From Liolophura sinensis (taxonomy: Eukaryota > Mollusca > Polyplacophora > Chitonida > Chitonidae): a stretch of DNA of 64,000 nucleotides. Under the pieces are notes generated by a model. That model saw only the letters and a list, made by a program, of their open reading frames with translations, was not told the DNA's origin and searched no databases. Below, in pieces: positions 1-11,235 of the stretch. Position 1 is the first letter of the stretch. Every line of letters begins with the position of its first letter. Both the position numbers and the translations under genes were made by a program. The DNA is taken from NCBI RefSeq assembly GCF_032854445.1, contig NW_027017962.1:312001-376000 (forward strand). Reading direction: 5' to 3'.

Positions 1-565
1 ATACACGTGGAACTTGACCGGTGTGTATGGGTAAAGCGCGGTTAGTGTAAAATTTTATGTGGATTTTGTAAAGTAAAAAGTGTGACCGTTATTTATGGGT
101 AGCGCGTTACATAAATCTTTTCGCAGAAGGGGTAACTGGTTTTACGTGTAAAGTTTAATCGTTATAAATGTGTAAAGCGTGACGCATATCCATGTGTAAA
201 ATATGCCCAGTATATCTGTGTCTACAAAGTACGTGTAAACTGAGACAAGAATGTATGTCTAAAAACAAGTATTTGTATGTAGAATGTGAAGGCTAGCAAT
301 GTATAAAGTGTGACCGGTATCTCTGTGCAAAGTTTGACCTGTATCTGTGTGTAAACTTTGACCGGTACCTCTGTGTCTGCAAAGTACGTGTAAAGTGAGA
401 CAAGATTATATGTGTAATCAATAGGTATCTATGTGTGGAATGCGACGGCTAGCTATGTGTAAAGTATCTTGTTTATGTGTAAAGTGACCAGTATCTCTGT
501 GTAAAGTGTGACCACTATCTTGTGTAAAATGTGGCCGATATCGGATGTATACCTGTAAATTAGGA
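1..565. repeat. Diverged minisatellite leading into the 48-bp array
   Basis: Loosely periodic sequence with recurring words such as TGTGTAAAGTGTGACC and GTATCTCTGTG. It looks like decayed or variant copies of the neighbouring 48-bp unit. No convincing gene is seen. Confidence 0.6.
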
Positions 566-1375
566 TCCGTGTTCATGTGTAAAGTGTGACGTATATGTAC
601 CTGTAAATTGGGATGAACATTTATGTGTAAAGTGTGACGGATATGTACCTGTAATTTGGGATGATCATTTATGTGTAAAGTGTGATGGATATGTACTTAT
701 ACATTGGGATGATTTATTTATTTATTTATTTATTTGGTGTTTTACGCCGTACTGAAGAATATTTCACTTATACGACGGCGGTCAGCATTATGGTGGGTGG
801 AAATCGGGCACAGCCCAAGGGAAACCCACGACCATCCGCAGGCTGCTGTCCGACCTTCCCATATACGGCCGGAGAGGAAGCCAGAATGACCAGGACTTGA
901 ACTGACAGAGACTGCATTGGTGAGAGACCCCTGTTCATGTGTAAAGTGTGACGGATATGTACCGGTAAATTGGGATGTGTGTTCATGTGTAAGGTGTGAT
1001 GGATATGTACCTGTAATTTGGGACGAACATTCTTGTGTAAAGTGTGACGGATATGTACCTGTAACTTGGGATCGGTGTTCATGCGTAAAGTGTGAAGGAT
1101 ATGTACCTGTAATTTGGGATGATCATTTATGTGTAAAGTGTGACGGATATGTACCTGTAAATTGGGACGAACATTCAGGTGTAAAGTGTGACGGATATGT
1201 ACCTGTAAATTATGATGAGCATTCTTGTGTAAAGTGTGACGGATATGTACCTGTAAATTGGGATGAACATTTATGTGTAAAGTGTGACGGATATGTACCT
1301 GTAAACCAGATGAGTATTCATGTGTAAAGTGTGACGGGTATGTACCTGAAATTGGGATGAGTATTGATGTGTATA
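566..1375. repeat. 48-bp minisatellite interrupted by a SINE
   Basis: Tandem units of about 48 bp (TGTGTAAAGTGTGACGGATA, then TGTACCTGTAAATTGGGATG, then AACATT) run from about 566 to 712 and again from about 931 to 1375. A minus-strand SINE separates the two blocks. Because 48 is a multiple of 3, one plus-strand frame stays open for 136 codons and reads as a repeated 16-residue CVKCDGYVPVNWDEHS. This is more easily explained by the period than by coding. Confidence 0.85.
709..930 (-). mobile_element. tRNA-headed SINE inserted in the 48-bp array
   Basis: On the minus strand the element reads from a tRNA-related head with a B-box-like GTTCAAGTCC (near 890) through a conserved body (GGGTTTCCCTTGGGCTGTGC) to a tail with CGGCGTAAAACACC and (AAAT)n at about 709-735. 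It matches the other copies in this window (10524, 11106, 29416, 31056, 63650). It splits one minisatellite into two blocks, so it inserted after the array existed. Confidence 0.8.
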
Positions 1376-1725
1376 GTGTAAAGGCTATATCTGTGTAAAG
1401 TATTTTCTCTCAGTATAGGCTTAAGTTTGAAAAATCACTAGTATCCATGTATAAAATTTGAAAAGCTTTTTTTTGTAGTAACCGCTGACTGTGTATGGAA
1501 ATGCGAACCGTATCAACGTTTAAAGTGAGATGAATTCGTATGTATAGGGGGTGACAGGTAAATGTGTGTAACGTATGACAGGTATTCACGTGACAAATGT
1601 CAGGAGAGTCTATCTGCAATGTGTGACCTGTACCTGTGTGTAAATTGTGAGCTGTATGCTCGTGTACATTCGTTGTGCATTGTTGCGGTGTCAACGTGGA
1701 AATGAGTAAGTGGAGGCTAACTTAC

Positions 1726-1776
1726 GTCGGTGACAAGAAGGTCCGTCCAGGCCATCAAGGCATTGTCTTGACCATG
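1726..1776 (-). CDS. Candidate 51-bp internal exon, phase 1-1, unknown protein
   Basis: On the minus strand a strong acceptor (TTTTATCTCCCTCAG) is followed 51 bp later by a strong donor (GTAAGTTAG). Read in the phase left by the signal-peptide exon at 6048-6096, it gives (A)WSRQCLDGLDGPSCHR with no stop and leaves phase 1 again. Symmetric 1-1 exons are typical of secreted modular proteins. The family is not recognised. The link to the upstream signal-peptide exon is inferred from phase only, and the downstream exons would lie left of the window. Confidence 0.35.
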
Positions 1777-2575
1777 CTGAGGGAGATAAAAGAGGTAGAG
1801 ACATTAAGTGTTTCTATATAACTTATTCTGAACACATGTAGGGACCATGTCATTAAGGGCATTTCTGTACAGCCTAATCAGCTGCACGAACATTTTTATA
1901 CAAAGAAACTGATGTGTCTGGAGCGTCATTTTTATTGAGTGATCCGCTCAGGGCGCCACTCTCGCTGTCTGATCCGCCTAAGGTGTCATCTTCGCCTACT
2001 CTTCCGCCCAGAGAGTCACTCTCACTGACTGATCCTCACAGGATATGACTATCTGATCCCCTTCGGATTATTATTATTATTATAAAGTAATCTTGTTATT
2101 GAAGTACATGTATGCCTAGTGAAAGGTATCATTGTTATTCTATTAACCAAATAGTGCATGTGACATGTTCAAGTTGTTAGGGTGAGGGTGTAAGCCTAAA
2201 ATATAAGCTTGTATTTAATTCTTGTTCAAGTTGATCTAAATGACTACACATAGAAAATTGCATTAAGATGTTCAAAGCAAAGTTAATACTTTTACCATGT
2301 TGTGGCTAGCATTTAACTGTGAATGGAGTGATAGACATCATAATTAAGAACGAGTTTTTCCATGCACATATTACAGTCGCTCACGCCGACTGTTCCGCCC
2401 ACAGTTTCACTCTTGCTGACTGAGTCAAAAAGAATGTCACTCTCACTGGCTGATCCGACATGGTGTTACTCTCTCTCTTTGGTTGATACGCCAAGAGCGT
2501 CACTCTCGCTGACTGGTCCGCTAAGAGCATCACTTTCGCTGGTATTTCTGGTCAGTTTACTATAATATTTCAGCC
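1777..2575. repeat. Two short blocks of a ~30-bp repeat in AT-rich sequence
   Basis: Words of the form GCTGACTGATCCGC and GTCACTCTCGCTGACTG recur at about 1930-2060 and 2375-2560 with a spacing near 30 bp. The sequence between them is AT-rich and shows no gene. Confidence 0.6.
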
Positions 2576-2679
2576 CAAGATGAATCTTCAAACAATGCTG
2601 AAGCATTGCTACCCTTACTGCATTCCCAATGTTCAAATGTTCAAATCAGGAGTATGGTTCAAATCAAAGGCCAGAAAGG

Positions 2680-5645
2680 GACACAACCTGTACCCACCCG
2701 ACCACACTTACACTGCAGACACACATGTGCCGCACATCTGCCAGCAGGGAGCACAATCTGCATCCACCAGACCACACTTACAGTGCAGACACACATGTAG
2801 CGCACGCCTACCAGCAGGGGGCACAATCTGCATCCACCAGACCACACTTACAGTGCAGACACACATGTACCGCACGCCTACCAGCAGGGGGCACAATCTG
2901 CACCCACCATACCACACTTACAGTGCAGAAACACATGTACCGTACGTCCACCAGCAGGGGGCACAATCTGCATCCACCAGACCACACTTACAGTGCAGAC
3001 ACACATGTACCGCACGCCCACCAGCAGGGGGCACAATGTGCACCCACCAGACCACACTTATAGTGCGGACACACATGTACTGCACGCCCACCGGTAGGGG
3101 GCACAATCTGCACCCACCAGACCACACTTACAGTGCAGACACACATGTACCGCACGTCCACCAGCAGGGGGCACAATCTGCATCCACCAGACCACACTTA
3201 CAGTGCGGACACACATGTACTGCACGCCCACCGGTAGGGGGCACAATCTGCACCCACCAGACCACACTTACAGTGCAGACACACATGTACCGCACGTCCG
3301 CCAGCAGGGGGCACAATCTACACCCAACATACCACACTTACAGTGCAGACAAACATGTACCGCACGCCCACCAGCAGGGGGCACAATCTGCATCCACCAG
3401 ACCACACTTACAGTGCAGACACACATGTAGCGCACGCCCACCATTAGGGGGCACAATCTGCACCCAGCAGACCACACTTACAGTGCAGACAAACATGTAC
3501 CGCACGCCCACCAGCAGGGGGCACAATCTGCACCCACCAGACCACACTTACAGTGCAGACAAACATGTGCCGCACGCCCACCAGCAGGGGGTTCAATCTG
3601 CACCCACCAGACCACAATTACAGTGCAGACACACATGTAGCGCACGCCTACCAGCAGGGGGCACAATCTGCATCCACCAGACCACACTTACAGTGCAGAC
3701 ACACATGTACCGCACGCCTACCAGCAGGGGGCACAATCTGCACCCACCATACCACACTTACAGTGCAGACACACATGTACCGCACGCCTACCAGCAGGGG
3801 GCACAATGTTCACCCACCAGACCACACTTACAGTGCGGACACACATGTACTGCACGCCCACCGGTAGGGGGCACAATCTGCACCCGCCAAACCACACTTA
3901 CAGTGCAGACACACATGTACCGCACGTCCACCAGCAGGGGGCACAATCTGCATCCACCAGACCACACTTACAGTGCAGACACACATGTACCGCACGTCCG
4001 CCAGCAGGGGGCACAATCTAAACCCAACATACCACACTTACAGTGCAGACAAACATGTACCGCACGCCCACCAGCAGGAGGCACAATCTGCATCCACCAC
4101 ACCACACTTACAGTGCAGACACACATGTAGCGCACGCCCACCGGTAGGGGACACAATCTGCACCCACCAGACCACACTTACAGTGCAGACAAACATGTAC
4201 CGCACGTCCACCAGCAGGGGGCACAATCTGCATCCACCAGACCACACTTACAGTGCAGACACACATGTACCGCACGTCCACCAGCAGGGGGCACAATGTG
4301 CACCCACCAGGCCACACTTATAGTGCGGACACACATGTACTGCACGCCCACCGGTAGGGGGCACAATCTGCACCCACCAGACCACACTTACAGTGCAGAC
4401 ACACATGTACCGCACGTCCACCAGCAGGGGGCACAATCTGCATCCTCCAGACCACACTTACAGTGCAGACACACATGTACCGCACGTCCGCCAGCAGGGG
4501 GCACAATCTACACCCAACATACCACACTTACAGTGCAGACAAACATGTACCGCACGCCCACCAGCAGGGGGCACAATCTGCATCCACCAGACCACACTTA
4601 CAGTGCAGGCACACATGTAGCGCACGCCCACCATTAGGGGGCACAATCTGCACCCACCAGACCACACTTACAGTGCAGACAAACATGTACCGCACGCCCA
4701 CCAGCAGGGGGCACAATCTGCACCCACCAGACCACACTTACAGTGCAGACAAACATGTACCGCACGCCCACCAGCAGGGGGCACAATCTGCATCCACCAG
4801 ACCACACTTACAGTGCAGACACACATGTAGCGCACGCCCACCAGCAGGGGGCACAATCTGCATCCACCAGACCACACTTACAGTGCAGACACACATGTAC
4901 CGCGCATCTGCCAGCAGGAAGCACAATCTGCACCCACCAGACCACACTTACAGTGCAGACACACATGCACCGCACGTCCGCCAGCAGGGGGCACAATCTG
5001 CATCCACCAGACCACACTTATAGTGCAGACACACATGTACCGCACGTCCGACAGCAGGGGGCACAATCTGCATCTACCAGACCACACTTACAGCGCAGAC
5101 ACACATGTACCGCACGCCCACCAGCAGCGGGCACAACCTGCATCCACCAGCCCACACTTACAGTGCAGACACACATGTACCGCTAAGAAGGGGGCACAAA
5201 CTGCACCCAACAGACCACCTTTATGTCGACACACATGTACCGCACGTCTGCCAGCAGGAGGCACTATCTGTACCCACCAGACCATCCTAACAGTGCAGAC
5301 ACACATGTACCTCACGTTTGCCAGAAAGGGGCACAAGTTGCACACACCAGACCGCCCTTATTGTGCAGACACACATGTACCACACGCCCACCGGCAGGGG
5401 CACAACCTGCACCCACCAGACCACAGTTACAGTTCCGACACACATGTACCGCCCAGAAGGGGGAATCTGCACCCACCAGACCACACTTACAGTGCAAACA
5501 CAGATGTACCGCATGTCCACCAGCAGGGGGCACAACCTGCATCCACCGGACCACCTTTATTGTGCAGACACACATGTACTGCACGTCTGCCAGAAGGGGG
5601 GCACAAGTTGCACCCACTCAACCAGCGTTACAGTCCAAAGTAAGT
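2680..5645. repeat. 70-bp minisatellite, about 42 copies, with higher-order structure
   Basis: The unit is about 70 bp (ACCACACTTACAGTGCAGAC, ACACATGTACCGCACGCCCA, CCAGCAGGGGGCACAATCTG, CATCCACCAG). Marked variants (CCGGTAGGGG at about 3091, 3231, 3861, 4141 and 4351; ACCATTAGGGG at about 3440 and 4630; GACAAACATG) recur in the same order, so multi-unit blocks have been copied. Units past 5180 are degenerate. The many open frames on both strands follow from 3 x 70 = 210 bp and are not regarded as genes. Confidence 0.95.
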
Positions 5646-6047
5646 AGATCTATCTGTTTCACAGCACACCCTGTATCAAAATTGGAACGTCTTTCTGAAC
5701 TTCAATGTCAGTAAAATTAAACTTGGCTCATGATACGTGTGTGAGATCATCAAAACACAAGATAATTCGACCTGCTGGTCATTCTTTTCCCGACTGCCTT
5801 TGTCCACCTTTAATAAATCTACACTCGAAAAATCTTCTGGTTCCTATAATTTACCACGCCATCGGCACCACCAAGGTGGTAGATTTGCAGTGGAAGATCC
5901 GTGTAATAAATATACTTCCTGTTAGGTGAAGTTCCTTGGCAGTAAAATAAATCGTATGTTTAGTTATTCAATCATTATTAATTCATCATTAAATTAATAA
6001 ATTAAGGGAAAGTGTGAAACTTTTGTGAAAAACGAAAGATAACCTAC
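5646..6047. other. AT-rich sequence, no gene seen
   Basis: Non-repetitive spacer between the 70-bp array and the signal-peptide exon. If the minus-strand gene starting at 6096 is real, this is the start of its first intron. A 22-codon reading from an acceptor near 5923 in the required phase ends in a stop, so it was not called as an exon. Confidence 0.5.
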
Positions 6048-6096
6048 CTGGTAAAATGCTGCTGATTATCAGAATCCAGGCGATGAAGGCGGCCAT
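6048..6096 (-). CDS. Candidate first coding exon with a signal peptide, unknown protein
   Basis: On the minus strand an ATG in good context (AACAAAAATGGCC) opens MAAFIAWILIISSILP, a typical hydrophobic secretion signal. It is followed after one further base by a splice donor (GTAGGT). The exon therefore ends in phase 1, which is usual for signal-peptide exons joined to extracellular modules. A TATA-like box lies about 150 bp upstream. The rest of the protein would be encoded to the left; a phase-compatible exon is at 1726-1776. I do not recognise the gene. The call rests on start context, hydrophobicity, donor and TATA box together. Confidence 0.4.
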
Positions 6097-6248
6097 TTTT
6101 GTTGAGCTGCTGTAAGTTATCCGTAAGACTAAAGGCTAGGTCGTACGTGTGAACATATCACCATGTGCACATGGGTTGTTGGTATATGTCTGGTTACTAA
6201 CGACGTTCTGTCTGTTGTAAGGGTGGTCGAGTGACATGTTTAGACGCT

Positions 6249-6260
6249 CTATATAGCGCT
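6249..6260 (-). promoter_or_regulatory. TATA-like box upstream of the signal-peptide exon
   Basis: The minus strand reads GCGCTATATAGA, about 150 bp before the ATG at 6096. That fits a TATA box with a 5' UTR of roughly 120 bases. Confidence 0.35.
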
Positions 6261-6489
6261 TATCGGTTGTGTGTTCCGGGGAGTAGACCAGGCATCGGTT
6301 CACCTGTAAAGCTGATTTTGTCTGAATACAGGCCACTTAAACGTTAACGGGAAGAGACCCGGGTGTGTAGCTAATATGAACATAACATTTCACAAGTTGA
6401 CGTATATATTTATTTTACCTTATTTAAGCTATATCAGTACTTCATGTCGTAATTGGTGCCTGGAAGTACTGTTATATAGGGTACACTTA

Positions 6490-7756
6490 AGGATTTTAGT
6501 CTACCACAAATCTCTCATTACTGTAAGACAAAGAACACAAATCTGTCAATACTGTGGGACAAATAGCACAAATATGTCATTACTGTGAGACAAACAGCAC
6601 AAATCTGTCACTACTGTGGGACAAATAGCACAAATATGTCATTACTGTGGGACAAACAGCACAAATATGTCATTACTCTGGGACAAATAGCACAAATATG
6701 TTATTACTGTGCGACAAACACCACAAATCTATCATTACTGTAGGACAAATAGCACAAATCTGTCAACACAGTATGACTACTAGCACAAATATGTCTTACT
6801 GTGGGACAAATAGCACAAACATGTCATTACTGTGAGACAAACACCACAAATCTGTCATTACCGTGGGACAAATAGCACAAATATCTCATTACTCTGGGAC
6901 AAACAGCTCAAATCTGTCAATACTGCAGGACAAACAACACAAATCTGTCATTATTGTAGGACAAATAGCACAAATCTGTCATTACTGTAGGACAAATAGC
7001 ACAAATATGTCATTACTGTGCGACAAACACCAAAAATCTATCATTACTGTGCGACAAACAGCAAAAATCTGTCATTACTGTAGAACAAATAACACAAATC
7101 TGTCAATACAGTATGACAACTAGCACAAATATACCTTACTGTGGGACAAATAGCACAAATATGTCATTACTGTGAGACAAAGAACACAAATGTGTCATTA
7201 CCGTGGTACAAATAGCACAAATATCTCATTACTGTGAGACAAACAGCACAAATCTGTCAATACTGTGGGACAAATAGCATGAATTTGTCATTACTGTGGG
7301 ACAAACAGCACAAATATGTCATTACTGTGGGACAAATAGCACAAATATGTCATTACTGTGCGACAAACACCACAAATCTGTCATTACTGTGGGACAAACA
7401 GCACAAATCTGTCATTACTGTAGAACAAATAGCACAAATCTGCCAATACTCTAGAACAAATAGCACAAATATGTCATTACTGTGGGACAAACAACACAAA
7501 TGTGTCATTACTGTGAGACAAACACCACAAATCTGTCATTACCGTGGGACAAACAGCACAAATCTGTCAATACTTTAGAACAAATAGCACAAATCTGTCA
7601 ATACTGTAGAACAAAGAGCACAAATCTGTCAATACTGTAGAACAAATAGCACAAATCTGTCAATACTGTAGAACAAATAGCACAAGTCTGTCAATACTGT
7701 AGAACAAATAGCATAAATCTGTCAATACTGTAGAACAAATAGCACAAATATGTCAT
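6490..7756. repeat. 31-bp minisatellite, about 40 copies
   Basis: Units of about 31 bp of the form TGTCATTACTGTGGGACAAA plus TAGCACAAATA. Positions such as GGGAC, GAGAC, GCGAC and TAGAAC vary between copies. The last ten copies, from about 7560, are more uniform (CAATACTGTAGAACAAATAG), which suggests recent local expansion. Open frames across it are period effects. Confidence 0.93.
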
Positions 7757-7852
7757 AAACTTTGAGTTACTATGAGTCCTCAAAACCACATGTACTGACT
7801 ACACTGTTTATCTGATTAGTATTCTAACACCATATAAACTATTTTGTCCCTG

Positions 7853-8265
7853 ATAGTTTGTGGGAAAGCTAGGTTTGTGGGCAGGGGAGGCTTGGTTTGT
7901 GGGCAGGGGAAGCTAGGTTTGTGGGCAGGGAAAGTTAGGTTTGTGGGCAGGGGAGGCTTGGTTTGTGGGCAGGGGAAGCTAGGTTTGTGGGCAGGGAAAG
8001 CTAGGTTTGTGGGCAGGGGAAGCTTGGTTTGAGGGCAGGGGAAGCTTGGTTTGTGGGCAAGGGAAGCTTGGTTTGTGGGCAGGGGAAGCTAGGTTTGTGG
8101 GCAGGGAAAGCTAGGTTTGTGGGCAGGGGAGGCTTGGTTTGTGGGCAGGGGAAGCTAGGTTTGTGGGCTGGGGAAGCTAGGTTTGTGGGCTGGGGAAGGT
8201 AATTTTGTGAACAGGAGAAGCTAGGTTTGTGGGCAGGGGAAGCTAGGTTTGTGGACAAAGAACGC
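7853..8265. repeat. 22-bp G-rich minisatellite, about 18 copies
   Basis: Tandem GTTTGTGGGCAGGGGAAGCT followed by AG, with small variants (GGGAGGCTTG, GGGAAAGTTAG). It is strongly strand-asymmetric, G-rich on the plus strand. Confidence 0.93.
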
Positions 8266-8464
8266 TGGTGCACAGAGAGCAAACAGCCTCCGTCACCACG
8301 CAGGCACATGACAAACCTCGTGATCAAGAACCAGTTAAATGTTTTTGTTTTGCGAGGTATTTTTTGCACATGTCGATATTAGGTGAGCTCCGTTCATAAA
8401 TATATCATTACATTTTATGTATAGGCCCTAACCCAGTCTTGTTATTATACAGTTATTACTGAGG

Positions 8465-8826
8465 GGAGCTTGTTGTGGCCGAGTGGTTCAGACGCACGTC
8501 TATGAACTGCTAGAACAAACAGGGTACGAGGTCAGTTCTGGCCTTAGCCGTGTGAATTCACCTCGTTCTTAGAGTATGTGAGGCTTTGACGACAAAGGTT
8601 GCATGGTCATTTGCTCAGTCTGACATTCGTTACAGGGCACTTGTGTTCCACCAGTATGTTGTCCATATCTGTACATCACACGTGACAAAGCCTGTCAGTG
8701 ATTTGCCCAAGGGTTGTGGCTTTACCCAAGCACTCAGGTCTTTTCAGTCTATAAAAATGTCCGCCTTCATATAAAAGAAAAAATCTTGAATGCGGCGTAA
8801 AACAGCAAGCAGATAAATAAGTAAAT
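8465..8826 (+). mobile_element. tRNA-headed SINE, second family
   Basis: It starts with a tRNA-like A box (GTGGCCGAGTGGTTCAGACG) and a B-box-like GTACGAGGTCAGTTC. It continues through an unrelated ~230-bp body and ends with GCGGCGTAAAACAGCAAGCA and a short (AAAT)n tail. The tail is shared with the other SINEs here, as expected if they use the same LINE partner. Confidence 0.65.
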
Positions 8827-8922
8827 GTCTTACCGATGGCAATTATCGGTTACATTTTTTCCTCTTAAGCTTGGTGAATTTTTTTTTGTCACACGGAATC
8901 AAGATGGTCAGTTCAAATGTGA

Positions 8923-9208
8923 TCAAATTAACCAGGAAGTTATTCGATTACATTTTACGTGACCAGTAAGACAGCATAAATCCCATCGTACACTTTGATG
9001 GCATTCCAAATTATAAGTCATATAAAGTTTAGCATGCGTCTTGTTTGACAGGGAAGGGTTACATGGAGCTTCAAATTTTATAAACCGTAAGTGTGTTCCC
9101 GATTCTAGAGGAAAGTCGACATCTAAGCTGCGGCATATACCGCTACAGCCTTTAAGCCAAGTAGAAAGGCATGACAAACGGGATTTCCCTAACACAGGAA
9201 TTACACAC
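8923..9208 (-). CDS. Candidate cysteine-rich terminal exon, unknown protein
   Basis: The minus strand has a good acceptor (TTTTTTTATTTCAG) ending at 9209. From the second base of the exon a frame stays open for 94 codons to a TGA at 8923-8925. It contains ten cysteines, beginning CVIPVLGKSRLSCL, with two single-residue-spaced pairs and a CC. It has no internal repeats, unlike most open frames in this window. The cysteine content suggests a secreted or extracellular domain. The exon starts in phase 2. No upstream exon was identified and no family is recognised. It could also be a chance open frame next to an acceptor-like site. Confidence 0.3.
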
Positions 9209-9690
9209 CTGAAATAAAAAAATACTCATATATGGCATTCTATGTCTCTCTATATCGCTGGACTGAATCTGTTCAGATGCATTTACACTGCTGTGGACAC
9301 CATTCATTTGGACAATGTTTCAAATTTGGGTCCATGTTAAAACTGGCTATGTGCAAATGGCCTCCTGTCTGTTACAAAAGGTAGAGTTACATGTAGACAA
9401 TAGTTTTTGAAATTGTGTTTATAAGTTAACGTTTTTGAATATTTGGTTACAATAGCATAGAGCAACCAGTGGAAATACATTATGTATCTATGGGAACATA
9501 ATCATGTGCTTACGGCTCCTCCAATATGAAGTTAAACACTGCAAGGCAGGTCAGAGTATCATACCAAACTGGTTATTCCATCAAACACATCTCCTCATGC
9601 ACAAGAGACAATTAATTAATCAATTAATTCTGGATAGTAAAGGAAAACGTAATAGATTTATGAAAAACAAAAGAATTTATTAAGATATAT
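9209..9690. other. AT-rich unique sequence, no gene seen
   Basis: Apart from the acceptor belonging to the candidate exon to its left, no splice-bounded frame, repeat or RNA gene was found. Confidence 0.5.
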
Positions 9691-9699
9691 TTTTAGTTT

Positions 9700-9935
9700 T
9701 TCAGCTGGAGTGAGCAAGTCACAAACTGAGATAAGCTAGTGACCAACTGGAATAAAAAGGCGGCCAACTGTAATAAGCAGGCGGCCAACTGTAATAAGCA
9801 GGAAGCCAACTCGAATAAGAGTGCAGCCAACTGTAATAAGCAGTAGGGCAAATGGAATAAGAGTGTGCCAACTGTTATAAAGAGGCGGCCAACTGGAGTA
9901 ACCGCGCGGCGAACTAGAATAAGCAAGTCGCTGAC
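9700..9935. repeat. 21-bp minisatellite, about 11 copies
   Basis: Tandem units such as GGCGGCCAACTGTAATAAGCA, with variants (GCAGCCAACTGTAATAAGC, GTGTGCCAACTGTTATAAAG). Confidence 0.85.
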
Positions 9936-10218
9936 TCGTAACTTCTGCAAATCATTTTCGGCTGTGACAAACACGTAAGTTGATTGAGATTTGCTGCATA
10001 CAGAGATGCAATGTGGCCACAAAATACCATGAATAACACAGACGAGGAAATGCTGGTTACTAGAGGTCCCAAAGGTGGTCCGAAATATTTACATGCAATC
10101 ATTTTGTTTGCTATTGTCCGTTGTGGAAATGTTTCCTGTACACTACCCTGTGATCTACAGAGAGACTTGCTTTCAGTTATTCTCATATACCGAGTCTCTA
10201 TAAGACACGATCATAATG

Positions 10219-10250
10219 AGGATCATGCAACTAAGCTTAAGTCGGCAAAG
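10219..10250. repeat. 32-bp sequence repeated at 10909-10940
   Basis: AGGATCATGCAACTAAGCTT and the following AAGTCGGCAAAG occur identically here and at about 10909-10940, with a SINE and a 54-bp tandem duplication between them. Confidence 0.85.
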
Positions 10251-10383
10251 TTTAACACATTTAAGTCTGTTCTCACAGAATTGTGTATAGAAAGATGCAC
10301 GAAGAGTAGTTTTCCGTGAAGTGATCAACTAATACAAGTTTGTCATTCCCTTAATAGATGTTGCATGATTCCAATATTATGCC

Positions 10384-10491
10384 AATGTTCGTGTCTACCC
10401 TAATCAGTGAACAAAGTACCCCATGCAATATGACAAGTTTTCGTGTCTACCCTAATCAGTGAACAAAGTACCCCATGCAATATGACAAGAA
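10384..10491. repeat. 54-bp tandem duplication
   Basis: A block reading TTCGTGTCTACCCTAATCAG to CAATATGACAAG is present twice in direct succession with essentially no differences, so it is a recent duplication. Confidence 0.9.
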
Positions 10492-10523
10492 TTATTACAC
10501 AACTTTACAGTCATTGAAAAATA

Positions 10524-10759
10524 GGGGGCCTCCATGGCTCAGTTGGTTAGCGCGCTAGCGCAGCGTAATGACCCAGCAGTCTCTCACCAATGCCCTCATG
10601 CTGGCGGCCGTATGTGGGAAGGTCTACCAGCAGCCTGCGGATGGTCGTGGGTTTCCCCCGTGCTCTGCCCGGTTTCCACCCACCATAATGTTGGCCGCCG
10701 TCGTATAAGTGAAATATTCTTGAGTACGGCGTAAAACACCAATCAAATAAATAAATAAA
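10524..10759 (+). mobile_element. tRNA-headed SINE with 13-bp target duplication
   Basis: It starts GGGGGCCTCCATGGCTCAGT, then TGGTTAGCGCG (A box), runs through the conserved body (GGTCGTGGGTTTCCCCCGTG) and ends CGGCGTAAAACACCAATC and (AAAT)n. It is flanked on both sides by TCATTGAAAAATA (10511-10523 and 10760-10772), a clear target-site duplication from LINE-type retroposition. Compared with the other copies, the B-box part of the head is deleted (near 10590-10605). Confidence 0.9.
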
Positions 10760-10772
10760 TCATTGAAAAATA

Positions 10773-11105
10773 TCCCGCTAATTGTGCTCATTCAACTGAG
10801 GTGAGCGGTTGACAAGCTGCGTGAGGTCAGAGAAGGAAACAAAATAAAAGCAAAACAAATTCTCAGCAATAAATCCGATGCAACTGGAAAAGTTTATCCG
10901 GTGTAAAAGGATCATGCAACTAAGCTTAAGTCGGCAAAGTCTGTTCATCTAAACATTACAAAGACATTAAGGCATTTCATATTTATGCTTTCTTCATAAG
11001 GAAGACAAGTTATTGTATACTGATGTTGTATTGCAAAGGAAATCAGGTTGTCACCAGCCCTATTAACACAAACAGAGTTACACTGACAAAGTGGCCGCTC
11101 TAATT
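10773..11105. other. Unique AT-rich sequence, no gene seen
   Basis: It holds the second copy of the 32-bp direct repeat at about 10909-10940. Otherwise nothing is recognised. Confidence 0.5.
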
Positions 11106-11235
11106 ATTTATCTGATTGGTGTTTTACGCCGTACTCAAGAATATTACTCTTATACAACGGCGGAAACGGGAGGAAACTGGGCAGAGGCCGGTAGACCATC
11201 CGCAGATTGCTGTACGCGGCTGCTCTAAACTACCC
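11106..11235 (-). mobile_element. Truncated SINE
   Basis: On the plus strand it reads ATTATTTATCTGATTGGTGT then TTTACGCCGTACTCAAGAAT, the reverse complement of the common SINE tail. A shortened body follows, and the tRNA head is lost. Confidence 0.8.

Noticed and set aside
2580-5640. Many long open frames on both strands in the 70-bp array, one of 516 codons
   Set aside because: They follow from the period: three units make 210 bp, and the frames recur every 70 bp on both strands. The sequence is low-complexity and has no start context or splice structure.
5690-5930. Next exon of the signal-peptide gene behind the acceptor near 5923
   Set aside because: In the required phase it reaches a stop after 22 codons, and the other frames do not fit the donor phase.
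6490-7756. CRISPR-like regular spacing of short repeats
   Set aside because: The repeats are contiguous with no unique spacers. This is a minisatellite in a eukaryotic genome.
10524-10600. tRNA gene
   Set aside because: Only the A box is intact and the sequence continues into a SINE body with an (AAAT)n tail and target duplications. It is a SINE head.
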